Assembly: GCA_017530105.1 (NCBI GenBank)
Contig: JAFXMW010000101.1
Span: 1 to 32,722 of the forward strand
Reading direction: 5' to 3'
Source of the DNA: Bacteroidales bacterium
Lineage (GTDB): Bacteria; Bacteroidota; Bacteroidia; Bacteroidales; P3
DNA: 32,722 nt
This document shows positions 24,701 through 31,056 of the stretch, one piece after another. The translations under genes and the position numbers were made by a program. Numbering within the stretch: the stretch's first letter is position 1; each line of letters starts with the position of its first letter. The notes beneath the pieces are model-generated. The model was not told where the DNA came from. It did no database searches and saw nothing but the letters and a program-made list of their open reading frames with translations.

Positions 24701-25015
24701 GTCGCGCATTTGGGGCAGCTCGTCCTCGTGAGCAGTCACCGAGCGCACCTCTTTCACCCCGTCGACGGGGGTGATGCAGATGCGGCGCACCTGCCCGTCC
24801 ACCAGCATCTCGCAGGCTCCGCATTTGCCTATGCCACAGTTCAGGCTGCGGTTGCGGCCGTCGATGCTGTGACTGTGTACAGGGAAACCAGCCTGATGCA
24901 AGGCGGCGGCGATGGTGTAGCCTTTGCGACCCTGCACTTTCTGTCCGTTATAAAGAAATTCCACTGTCCCGCCCTGCGGGATATCCAAGATAGGATGCTT
25001 TTCGATTTTGTACAT
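21788..25015 (-). CDS. Five-module iron-sulfur flavoprotein oxidoreductase (HcnA-HcnB-ferredoxin-BFD-HcnC-like fusion)
   Basis: One uninterrupted chain of 1,075 residues carries: (1) a 2Fe-2S ferredoxin domain, about 15-100, with Cys60, 65, 68 and 80; (2) an FAD/NAD-type pyridine nucleotide-disulfide oxidoreductase module, about 115-435, with IIGAGPAGLAC (FAD) and LTVGAGNIG (second nucleotide site); (3) a dicluster ferredoxin, about 460-510, with Cys462/468/471/475 and Cys496/499/502/506; (4) a BFD-like 2Fe-2S domain, about 600-660, with Cys605/607/641/646; (5) a DAO-type FAD domain, about 702-1050, with VLIAGGGIAGSALF. In relatives such as hydrogen cyanide synthase, opine oxidase, sarcosine oxidase and dye-linked (hydroxy)proline dehydrogenases these parts are separate or partly fused subunits. 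It likely oxidises an amine or imino acid and passes electrons onward. The substrate is unknown, no signal peptide is seen, and it stands alone between convergent and divergent neighbours. Confidence 0.88.
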   Translation of the reverse strand: MYKIEKHPILDIPQGGTVEFLYNGQKVQGRKGYTIAAALHQAGFPVHSHSIDGRNRSLNCGIGKCGACEMLVDGQVRRICITPVDGVKEVRSVTAHEDELPQMRDHQPREVKIYKTQVAIIGAGPAGLACREQLNAFGITNIVIDNNSRIGGQFNMQTHQFFFFEKEKKFGGMRGFDIAKTLAGESQEGILLNSTVWDLLEGGRVAVKNIVSGEVSYVDAEHLVVATGAVPFMPTFENDDVPGVYTAAVFQKMMNQEHTLLGKRVLTVGAGNIGYLTSYQGMQAGATIKAIIEAMPREGGFPVQANRVRRLGIPIMTGYTLVRAIPNADYTGITGAVIAKCENFKAIPGTEQIIDDIDIINICTGLIPDNQLLVKGREVFGFNTYGAGDAIRIGEGTSAVLRGRQVAYEVAQAIGVRFNYDDYLDISRQYIDSQQHPVRILEKPSLPTAERMAVKPFVQLDCLYGFACNPCSFSCPQGAITKLSTSSTPSVDYDKCIGCMQCVTSCPGLAIFGYDMQKSTCFLPIEYEVEEGAEVFLVDNNGQKVGEGVIEKIVKKPNKTHLARVRVARVDGALTEVKGFILKDRYPEPLEFKPLHPVESETYVCHCEDIKLDRVLRVIGNRKTISVDELKHITRLGMGPCRGKRCIPRARQILRTYGIELVGDATPRAPLSNQVTLSDLYTPGTTETFVYPQTNAVKRQQVEVLIAGGGIAGSALFRYFAEAGKQPVMINYSRGASWRCIGGGRPAFSNPDIADIAVHNHEIFKQMQAVHNINYRTTHYVNLVHDDATYRSLDASRAWSDAYMIDRKDFKKEISPLWDDTKTTYSHALITRDCWQATPGRVIDYIRWIGVQQGGSYFEDCELLHVQRVGGHYVALVRNHEGQYIEYTCQHFVNAMGWGAEKFINQLGLDTGLYPVKHQAFITRRLPMMGPNGGPLDMVIDRRHYKGFSAVYGQQWGHTGQIIGCASPDTDAYESRQNIKYNSKEFLEIVAEVFAEWIPDLREVGFLAVWAGRYTEPRYIIDPEVGLCTGLRGHGFMLGQYLAKLYVDKYLGRDVPSYMDDLKIGGKGLSENAFK

Positions 25016-25048
25016 AGCGTTCCGTTATTTTTAGGATTTTTGCGGATG

Positions 25049-25056
25049 CAAAATTA
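25049..25056 (-). promoter_or_regulatory. -7 element of the flavoprotein gene
   Basis: On the minus strand TAATTTTG lies 33 bases upstream of the ATG at 25015. A TTTG at 25082-25079 is at a 22-base spacing, slightly longer than usual. Confidence 0.5.
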
Positions 25057-25108
25057 CTCGTTTTTTTTCATTCACCGACAAAAAAAACGTTATTCGGGAA
25101 AAAATTAG

Positions 25109-25116
25109 TAAATTTG
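25109..25116 (+). promoter_or_regulatory. -7 element of the lipid kinase gene
   Basis: TAAATTTG ends 9 bases before the ATG at 25126, giving a leader of only about five bases. It is divergent from the flavoprotein promoter. Confidence 0.5.
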
Positions 25117-25125
25117 CAGGCCGAA

Positions 25126-26055
25126 ATGAAACATATCTTTATCATAAACCCATGCGCCGGACGCGAGGATTCCACCTCCTCCATCAGCCAACAAGTGGAG
25201 GCCTACGCCTCGGCACACCCCGCTTTCGACCATCAGATTTATGTCACCCAAAGCCCCGGCGACGCGACCCAATGGGTAAGCCAATGGTGCAGCCGGCACC
25301 CGGGCCGCGAGGCACGCTTCTACGCCTGCGGAGGCGACGGCACCCTGAACGAAGTGGTGAGCGGCCTGATAGGGCAGCCCGCCGTGCAGGTGACCTGCTA
25401 CGCCTCGGGCAGCGGGAACGACTATATCAAATACTACGGCACCCTTGAGGATTTCAACGACTTGGAGCGTCTTGTGAACGGACAACCCCACCCCGTGGAC
25501 GTAATGAAAGTGAACAACCGCTACAGCATCAACATCTGCAATTTCGGCTTCGACGCCATGGTGTGCAAAATAGGCAACGATGTAAGGCGCAAACCCATCA
25601 TCGGGGGCAAACACTCCTACACCACGGGCATCATCCGCAGCATCTTCACCTCGCGCAGCAACTACGTCCGCATGACCGTCGACGGCGAGCCCTTCTTCGA
25701 TGGCCACATGCTCCTCTGCACCCTTGGCAACGGCCGCTACAACGGCGGCAAATACATGTGCGCCCCGCTTTCCAAGAACGACGACGGGCTGCTCGAAGTC
25801 AACCTTTTCAAGCGTATGTCGCTTCTTAAATTCGCCTCGCTCATCGACGACTACAGCCACGGCACCCACATCAACCGCCCCGAAGTCAAACGGCTGATGC
25901 TCTACCGCCAGGCCACCACCGTCGAGATGGCCAGTCCCGACCCCTTCTGGCTGGTAATCGACGGCGAGATGCTCCACAGCAACCGCTACCGCGTAGTGAA
26001 CCTCCGCCACGCCGTCACCTTCGTCAGCCCGCACCCCTTATCACACCAAAATTAA
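25126..26055 (+). CDS. Diacylglycerol kinase-family lipid kinase (YegS/DgkB-like)
   Basis: The product has 309 residues from ATG 25126; an in-frame TTG at 25114 lies inside the -7 element and is rejected. The catalytic domain begins IFIINPCAG and carries ACGGDGTLNEVVSGL (nucleotide-binding GGDGT) and YASGSGNDY. FGFDAMVCKIGNDV and LLCTLGNGRYNGGKYMCAPLSKNDDGLLEVNLF are typical of the second lobe of this family. It probably phosphorylates diacylglycerol or a related lipid or sphingoid base at the membrane surface. No transmembrane segment is visible. It is monocistronic and divergent from the flavoprotein gene. The substrate is not decided by sequence. Confidence 0.92.
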   Translation: MKHIFIINPCAGREDSTSSISQQVEAYASAHPAFDHQIYVTQSPGDATQWVSQWCSRHPGREARFYACGGDGTLNEVVSGLIGQPAVQVTCYASGSGNDYIKYYGTLEDFNDLERLVNGQPHPVDVMKVNNRYSINICNFGFDAMVCKIGNDVRRKPIIGGKHSYTTGIIRSIFTSRSNYVRMTVDGEPFFDGHMLLCTLGNGRYNGGKYMCAPLSKNDDGLLEVNLFKRMSLLKFASLIDDYSHGTHINRPEVKRLMLYRQATTVEMASPDPFWLVIDGEMLHSNRYRVVNLRHAVTFVSPHPLSHQN

Positions 26056-26085
26056 ACCCGAATCCGAGACCGAATAACAACAAAG

Positions 26086-26177
26086 TCGCTCGTTCGCCCT
26101 CATTTCAACTTCAGTTCTCCCATATTTCTCCCATGCAGGATGGGAGAAATATGGGAGAAGTAGGGGATAACGAGCGA
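26086..26177. repeat. Nested palindrome with a 20-base perfect hairpin
   Basis: 26115-26134 is the exact reverse complement of 26140-26159 with a 5-base loop. Each arm contains two copies of a TTCTCCCAT-type unit. Outside it, 26086-26094 pairs with 26169-26177 (TCGCTCGTT/AACGAGCGA) and CCCT with AGGG between them. It sits between convergent genes. There is no T-tract, so it is a terminator/stabiliser or an extragenic palindromic repeat. Confidence 0.75.
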
Positions 26178-26189
26178 AGGTGGAACCAC

Positions 26190-27452
26190 TCAGACCCTCG
26201 ATTTACGGACGGCGAAGAGGACTGCAAGGGTGCTGAGCCCCATCACCAGGAGGAAAGTGAGCAGGAAATCAATCGGCCTCATGGCCACGGGAAAGGCAGA
26301 GACCACAAAATCGTTGCCCATCTTGACGATACCGAAGTGCTGCTGGAGGAAACAGACTATGAAACCAATCAAAAGGCCTGCCACAATGCCTATGGCGGCT
26401 ATCATGATTCCTTCGATGCGGAAAACACCGCGTATCTGGCGGCGGGTCATTCCCATGTTGCGCAGGGTGGCAATATCGTGGGTTTTGTCGAGGATAAGCA
26501 ATGAAAGTGAAGCAACAAGGTTAAGGGTGGAGATGAGGACAATGAGGGCAAGGATGAGGTAGATGCCGAGACGCTCGCTGCGGAACACTTTATAGTAGAT
26601 GGGCTGCTGTTCGAAACGGTCTTTCACGGTGAACGTGTCGCCGAGGAGAAGGGCGATGTTTTCTTTCACCTTGCCGACTTTGGCCGAAGGGCTGAGGGAG
26701 ACGGCCAAGGCGGTACACTCGTCGGGAGCGTAGTCCATCAACGAGCGAACAAACTGTATGTCGGCAACAACGTAGAGGTTGTCGATGTCCTGCTGGATGT
26801 AGAAGTTGCCCCCGGGGAGGGCATAGCCGGTGTTGAAGGCGTCCTCCATGGTGAGGCCGAGAGCCACGCCACGCTTGGGGATATGCACGGACACGGGGAG
26901 GTTCGAGGCCTCGCGGATGCCCAGATTGTAATAGACTTCGGCTCCGAAGAAAAGGTAGTTGACGATAGTGGAGTCGGGGTAGACCCCCTCGTCGAATGAG
27001 GCGATGGTGTCGGTGAGGCGGTAGGTGCCTTCGTAAAGGATGGTGTCGAGACCAGTGATGAGGTGGTAGCGGCTGTCGACTCCGCGCAGGGCGACGATGG
27101 CCTCGTTGTGGCGATAGGTAATCCAGGCGTTTTCTTCAACAATCTGCGACACGGTGGCAACTCCGGGGGTGGAGCAAAGCGCGTGGTAGTCGAAATCGGC
27201 CAGATGGAAGGTCTTGCCTTTGGCCGGTTGGACGAGCAAGGGTGGGTCGAAGGAGTTGAAGAGGGTCTGGGTGAGGTTGCCAATACCGTTGTAGACGCTG
27301 AGGACAATGATGAGAGCCGCCGTGCTGACGGCTATTCCCACGAGCGAAATCCAGGAGATGATGTTGATGACGGTTTTCTGCTTGCGCGAAAGGAAATAGC
27401 GCCGTGCAATGGTGAAATTGAGATTTTTCAATTTTAAAATATCAAATATCAA
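26190..27452 (-). CDS. LolC/E-type (FtsX-like) ABC transporter permease
   Basis: The product has about 420 residues. The N-terminal IARRYFLSRKQKTVINIISWISLVGIAVSTAALIIVLSVYNGIGNL is typical of lipoprotein-releasing LolC/E permeases: first helix, then a large periplasmic domain. Three further helices follow in the last 150 residues (LGIYLILALIVLISTLNLVASLSLLILDKTHDIATLRNMGM is the FtsX domain hallmark). It likely extracts lipoproteins from the inner membrane with a LolD ATPase encoded elsewhere. The start is odd: no ATG is available. TTG 27452 overlaps the rbfA stop as TTGA, and TTG 27431 (MKNLNFTIARRYF) is a good alternative that better matches the family's short N-terminus. The first codons lie in an AT-rich repeat. 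Confidence 0.88.
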   Translation of the reverse strand: MIFDILKLKNLNFTIARRYFLSRKQKTVINIISWISLVGIAVSTAALIIVLSVYNGIGNLTQTLFNSFDPPLLVQPAKGKTFHLADFDYHALCSTPGVATVSQIVEENAWITYRHNEAIVALRGVDSRYHLITGLDTILYEGTYRLTDTIASFDEGVYPDSTIVNYLFFGAEVYYNLGIREASNLPVSVHIPKRGVALGLTMEDAFNTGYALPGGNFYIQQDIDNLYVVADIQFVRSLMDYAPDECTALAVSLSPSAKVGKVKENIALLLGDTFTVKDRFEQQPIYYKVFRSERLGIYLILALIVLISTLNLVASLSLLILDKTHDIATLRNMGMTRRQIRGVFRIEGIMIAAIGIVAGLLIGFIVCFLQQHFGIVKMGNDFVVSAFPVAMRPIDFLLTFLLVMGLSTLAVLFAVRKSRV

Positions 27453-27460
27453 TTTTTCAA
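27421..27460. repeat. AT-rich AATTGA-type repeat at the rbfA/permease junction
   Basis: On the minus strand this reads as successive ATTGATATTTGATATTTTAAAATTGAAAAATC-like units (given here in outline only). It covers the rbfA stop and the first codons of the permease. It resembles the repeats at 12390-12417 and 27835-27908. Confidence 0.45.
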
Positions 27461-27826
27461 GAGGCTGTCGATACGCTCGGCCATGTCGAGGGAGTCGTCG
27501 AGAAACCAGTCGAGTTGGGGGATGATGCGCAGCTGTTTGCCCTCGCGCAGACCCAACCGGCGGCGGATATCGGCACTGTGCGTGAGGATAGCATCGACAA
27601 TACCCTGCTTGGTGGCGGGTTCGACGGGACGGTCGGCATAGGGTGGGATGGTGCCGATGGGCATGATGCTGACGTAGACCCGTGCAATGGAAAGGTCGGG
27701 AGTGATGCGCACACCCGTTACGGTAATAAGTGAATTGCCCAGCACAGGCTTCATCTCGCGGAGGAAGATGTCGCCCAAATCCTGCTGGATGAGTCGGGAG
27801 ATTTTATTCTGACGGGTTGTCTGCAT
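27449..27826 (-). CDS. rbfA: 30S ribosome-binding factor RbfA
   Basis: The product has 125 residues. It binds the 30S subunit during late maturation of 16S rRNA. The KH-like fold is visible: TTRQNKISRLIQQDLGDIFLREM, then ITVTGVRITPDLSIARVYVSIMP (the RbfA signature strand), ILTHSADIRRRLGLREGKQLRIIPQLDWFLDDSLDMAERIDSLL. The last part includes the family's typical L-R-I-P-L-F-D-D-S-x-D end. The length is normal. It overlaps the permease start. The rbfA-permease pairing is, from memory, common in Bacteroidetes. Confidence 0.95.
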   Translation of the reverse strand: MQTTRQNKISRLIQQDLGDIFLREMKPVLGNSLITVTGVRITPDLSIARVYVSIMPIGTIPPYADRPVEPATKQGIVDAILTHSADIRRRLGLREGKQLRIIPQLDWFLDDSLDMAERIDSLLKN

Positions 27827-27834
27827 GATTATTA

Positions 27835-27908
27835 AATTGAGAATTGGAAATTGAAAATCGAGAATGTGCTACCGCGTCTTGCCAATTTTCAATTAAGAAT
27901 TTTCAAAT
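27835..27908. repeat. Imperfect AT-rich inverted repeat between the OMP gene and rbfA
   Basis: 27835-27858 and 27885-27908 are 24-base arms of AATTGAGAATTGG-type sequence, complementary at 19 of 24 positions, around a GC-richer loop. Similar sequence lies at two other gene ends in the window. Confidence 0.55.
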
Positions 27909-27917
27909 ATTCCAGTA

Positions 27918-28526
27918 TTACCAGCGCCAGCCTACGCGAATGGGGATGAAGATGGATTGCTGAACCATCACAATGCCCACTTCGGCAAAGAGGCTGTGGT
28001 AGTTGCGGTCCATCTGCTTGAGGGCGTGGTCGTAGAACCAGTTAAGGCCGCCGTAGACCTCGAGGTAGGGGCTGATGGTGTTGCCGTAGTTGTTGGGATT
28101 CATGAGGAAACTGCCACCCACACGGGCACCCACCATGGGAGCCCAGATGTCGCCCACGGGACGGAAATCCATGTCGATGAAAGCGACAGCCATGTGGCTG
28201 CTCATATCAAAACGTGCAGGATTCATGGGAGCGCAGAAAGCATAACCCAAACCACCGCCAAGGAAGAAATCCTGGCTGATGTTGATGCCGTTGATGACAT
28301 TGAAACCCATGGCCTCTTCGTATGAGTTGAGGTTGAAGCCTGTGCCTTTGATGTCTGGGTTGGTAGCACTGACAGCGGGTTTGCCATAGTTGCCGATATA
28401 GTGGAGGTATCCAGCCTCGACTTTAAACATATACTCCACTTTGGGACGGTCCTGTGTGTACTGGGCCGAGGCTGCGCCTGCGGCCAACATCATAACTATC
28501 AGTAAAACTGTTTTAATATTTTTCAT
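27918..28526 (-). CDS. Outer-membrane beta-barrel protein (202 residues)
   Basis: The signal peptide is MKNIKTVLLIVMMLAAGAASAQ. The mature part is rich in alternating aromatic and polar residues (VEYMFKVEAGYLHYIGNYG, FFLGGGLGYAF, VGARVGGSFLMNPNN, SPYLEVYGGLNWFYDHALK) and ends in VGWRW, an aromatic C-terminus typical of outer-membrane barrels. About eight strands can be imagined. The specific function is unknown. The start ATG 28526 overlaps the stop of the M1 peptidase gene (ATGA). An in-frame upstream extension was rejected because it crosses the -7 element at 28547-28554. Confidence 0.82.
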   Translation of the reverse strand: MKNIKTVLLIVMMLAAGAASAQYTQDRPKVEYMFKVEAGYLHYIGNYGKPAVSATNPDIKGTGFNLNSYEEAMGFNVINGINISQDFFLGGGLGYAFCAPMNPARFDMSSHMAVAFIDMDFRPVGDIWAPMVGARVGGSFLMNPNNYGNTISPYLEVYGGLNWFYDHALKQMDRNYHSLFAEVGIVMVQQSIFIPIRVGWRW

Positions 28527-30871
28527 TGTACTATAATTTGCGACTGCAAAGATACACAATTATTTTTGATTAGCACGATATAACTTCCTGCAGGGAGGTT
28601 ATGGCGGACGGTGCAACGGTCAGACAAGTCTCTTTTTTCCAGCACCTTATTCCCCTTTATATCAAAGACAGAGAGGTCAAATTTTTTGTCATATCCTCCC
28701 ATTTCGATTTGAAATTCGGAGCGGTTGGGATTGGGGAAAACCTGCAATTGGGGAGTTTGTGAGCCGTCAGAGAGTGTGGGGACAGCGGGAATGTCGAGGA
28801 GAGCGGTATCGATGACGGCCAAAGCATACTGGCCATAGGGGAAGAAGGGAGCGACAAAGTAGCCCGACGATGCAGAGCTGGAGGCAGTGCGTTTGTGCGA
28901 AACCACTTGCCAGGGGTGCGAGGCATCGGGACGGTATACCACGGCGATCGAGTCGAGCGTGCTGGCTTTCTCATAAAAGTTTTCGTCGAGGAACGCGGCA
29001 CCTTCGGCGTCGTATGAACCTTGGTTGTAAAAAAGCCTGAGCGTGGTGTTTTCATCCCAGTATTGAGCATTCACCTCCCAGTAACGGTTCGCGAGGCGGA
29101 CAATTCCCGGAAGGGTGTCGCCCGTGGGACGGGCAAAATGGTGGCCAACATACACCCAGTTGGAGTTTTCTTCAAGCGGTTTGCTTACTGACAGCTTGCA
29201 GTAGGCAACGGGGAGGTTGACAACCTCCTTTTTCTTTAATGAGACACTGCCGCCGGTGCAGGCATCGGAGATAGCGTTGTGATAGTCGACAATAGCGAAG
29301 GCGGCGGCAAAGGGCAATGTGAAGGTGCAGGTGGCCACGCTGTCGTCGAAAATCATCCATTGGTCGGACTGTTGCAAGTCGTGGGAGAAGAAGGTGACAG
29401 GTACACGGTTGCCGCGGGCATAGCGGGTAGCCCCCCGCAACAGTTGACGGAGTGTGAGGGTGGCATTGTTGCCTTGCACATCAAAGCGGTCGACGGAATA
29501 GTCGACAAAGCCGGGATGGGAGACATGGAAGTCGAAGAAACCGGTAAGGTCTATCCCACTGTAAAGGCTAAGGCTGTCGCGGAGGGTGGCGGCATCGATG
29601 TTGCCAAAAGCACAGGAAGAGAAGAGCCGGCGCATAGAAGCATAGAAAAGAGAATCACCCATGACTCCGCGGAGGGAATGCCACACCAAGGCACCTTTGT
29701 CGTAGGTGGTGGAGCCGTAGGTGTTACGCTCGGGCATGTCGGCGAGCGCAAGGTAACCGCCGTCCTTCACATGAGCGGTACGCAACACTGTGCGCAGGTT
29801 AGACAGGTAATAGGATTCAGCCCAGTCGCTACCGTAGATGGCCTCTGCGGCCACCTCCTCGCAGAAAGAGGCACCACCCTCGTTAATCCACATGTCACCC
29901 GCAGTGGCGCAGGTGATGAGGTTGCCGAACCAGGCATGAGCCAGCTCGTGGCAGGTGGTCATGTTGCAAGGCGAATTGTCCAACATAGACATGCAATCGT
30001 AGGCCAGGGCAATGTTCTGGGCGTGCTCCATCGAACCCCTTGGGGTGGAGATATAGCCTATACGCTCCCAACGGTAAGGTCCGAAGCAGCGTTCGAACAT
30101 GGGGACAACCTGGTTGATCATATCGAAGTGAGCTACGACATCAATACTATCTTGGTCGATGAAACCCAGGAGGGCGGGATAGGACTGATGCTCGCCAGCA
30201 AAAGAGGTTTCAATAACATGCCATTGAGCCGAGGAGACCGAAGCGAGGTAGGTGGGAATGGGCTGGTTGAGCTGCCACTCCTCGGTGAGGCTGCCGTCGC
30301 TGTTGCGGAAGCTGGACTGCAACAAGCCGCTGCACATCGAGCGCCAACCGGGCTGGGAAGTGACGACAAAGGTGTAAGTGGCCTTGTCGTAAAAGTTGTC
30401 GCGGCAAGGAAAGAGACAACGCCCGAAACTGTGGGGGTACTCCTTGAACGCCACACCGAGATTATAGTATATGGAATAATCCATGTGCATGCCACCGAAG
30501 CCGTAACTCTCCACATACCCATTGGTGACATAGGGAACTGAGAGGACATGGGTGTCGCCTACTTGGCCGCCTACATAGACCTGCAGCAACCTATCGTCGG
30601 GGTTGTAGCTGAATCCTCGAGTGACCGTTCCATCAATACTGACGGGGTGAACACTGTCGGCAATGAGGTCGAAGGCTACCTGGCTGCAATTCTGGGTTTT
30701 CACAAAGGTGATTTCAGCCACACCACGCAATTGCCTTACCCTTGTGTGTCCCAAATCAAGGGTCAGTCTATAGTGCAAAACATCCACAGAATCATGTGCT
30801 GCATCCTGAGCGTACACCTCTGGAGTAAGGAGCGGAAGCATCAGCAAGAAAAAAAATACGCTACGTTTCAT
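28523..30871 (-). CDS. Secreted M1-family metallopeptidase with T9SS sorting domain
   Basis: The product has 782 residues. The signal peptide MKRSVFFFLLMLPLLTPEVYA is followed by an N-terminal beta-saddle domain. The catalytic domain has the zinc motif CHELAHAWFGN (His308-His312) with Glu331 in WINEGGASFCEE. The exopeptidase motif GxMEN is present as GSMEH (279-283), with His instead of Asn. A C-terminal region ends in a T9SS type A sorting domain (LQVFPNPNRSEFQIEM ... LPAGSYIVLIKNNCV...QSQIIVQ). It probably removes N-terminal residues from peptides outside the cell. The last codons contain a promoter for the downstream outer-membrane protein gene. The upstream -7 element is at 30903-30910. 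Confidence 0.93.
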   Translation of the reverse strand: MKRSVFFFLLMLPLLTPEVYAQDAAHDSVDVLHYRLTLDLGHTRVRQLRGVAEITFVKTQNCSQVAFDLIADSVHPVSIDGTVTRGFSYNPDDRLLQVYVGGQVGDTHVLSVPYVTNGYVESYGFGGMHMDYSIYYNLGVAFKEYPHSFGRCLFPCRDNFYDKATYTFVVTSQPGWRSMCSGLLQSSFRNSDGSLTEEWQLNQPIPTYLASVSSAQWHVIETSFAGEHQSYPALLGFIDQDSIDVVAHFDMINQVVPMFERCFGPYRWERIGYISTPRGSMEHAQNIALAYDCMSMLDNSPCNMTTCHELAHAWFGNLITCATAGDMWINEGGASFCEEVAAEAIYGSDWAESYYLSNLRTVLRTAHVKDGGYLALADMPERNTYGSTTYDKGALVWHSLRGVMGDSLFYASMRRLFSSCAFGNIDAATLRDSLSLYSGIDLTGFFDFHVSHPGFVDYSVDRFDVQGNNATLTLRQLLRGATRYARGNRVPVTFFSHDLQQSDQWMIFDDSVATCTFTLPFAAAFAIVDYHNAISDACTGGSVSLKKKEVVNLPVAYCKLSVSKPLEENSNWVYVGHHFARPTGDTLPGIVRLANRYWEVNAQYWDENTTLRLFYNQGSYDAEGAAFLDENFYEKASTLDSIAVVYRPDASHPWQVVSHKRTASSSASSGYFVAPFFPYGQYALAVIDTALLDIPAVPTLSDGSQTPQLQVFPNPNRSEFQIEMGGYDKKFDLSVFDIKGNKVLEKRDLSDRCTVRHNLPAGSYIVLIKNNCVSLQSQIIVQ
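28547..28554 (-). promoter_or_regulatory. -7 element for the outer-membrane protein inside the M1 coding sequence
   Basis: On the minus strand TATCTTTG occurs within the last ten codons of the M1 peptidase gene, 20 bases before the outer-membrane protein ATG at 28526. The downstream gene can thus be transcribed on its own. Confidence 0.5.
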
Positions 30872-30902
30872 CTTTATAATCTGACAATTGGTAAATAATT
30901 TG

Positions 30903-30910
30903 CAAAGATA
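30903..30910 (-). promoter_or_regulatory. -7 element of the M1 peptidase gene
   Basis: On the minus strand TATCTTTG lies 31 bases upstream of the ATG at 30871. It is divergent from the SPFH promoter. Confidence 0.55.
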
Positions 30911-30922
30911 CGAAAAAAAAAT

Positions 30923-30954
30923 TTTGTGTGAATGAAAAAATGTTTGTACTTTTG
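30923..30954 (+). promoter_or_regulatory. Promoter of the SPFH operon
   Basis: TTTG (30923-30926), a 20-base spacer and TACTTTTG (30947-30954) match the Bacteroidetes -33/-7 consensus exactly. The leader to the ATG at 31057 is about 100 bases and AT-rich. Confidence 0.75.
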
Positions 30955-31056
30955 CAAAATGATATCAAAATAATATCACTTCAATAGTAAAAACAGGATA
31001 GTGAGAAATTGGAAAAGAACACATATTCATTGTTAAACATTAAATAATATAGACCT

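Noticed and set aside
22184-25108. A 974-codon open frame on the plus strand opposite the flavoprotein gene
   Set aside because: It mirrors the GC-rich codons of the opposite strand. Its translation has no domain or motif, while the minus-strand frame has all cofactor motifs.
30021-30040. GSMEH in place of GxMEN in the M1 peptidase as a sign of lost activity
   Set aside because: The Glu is kept, the zinc site is complete, and I recall His at this place in other Bacteroidetes M1 enzymes.
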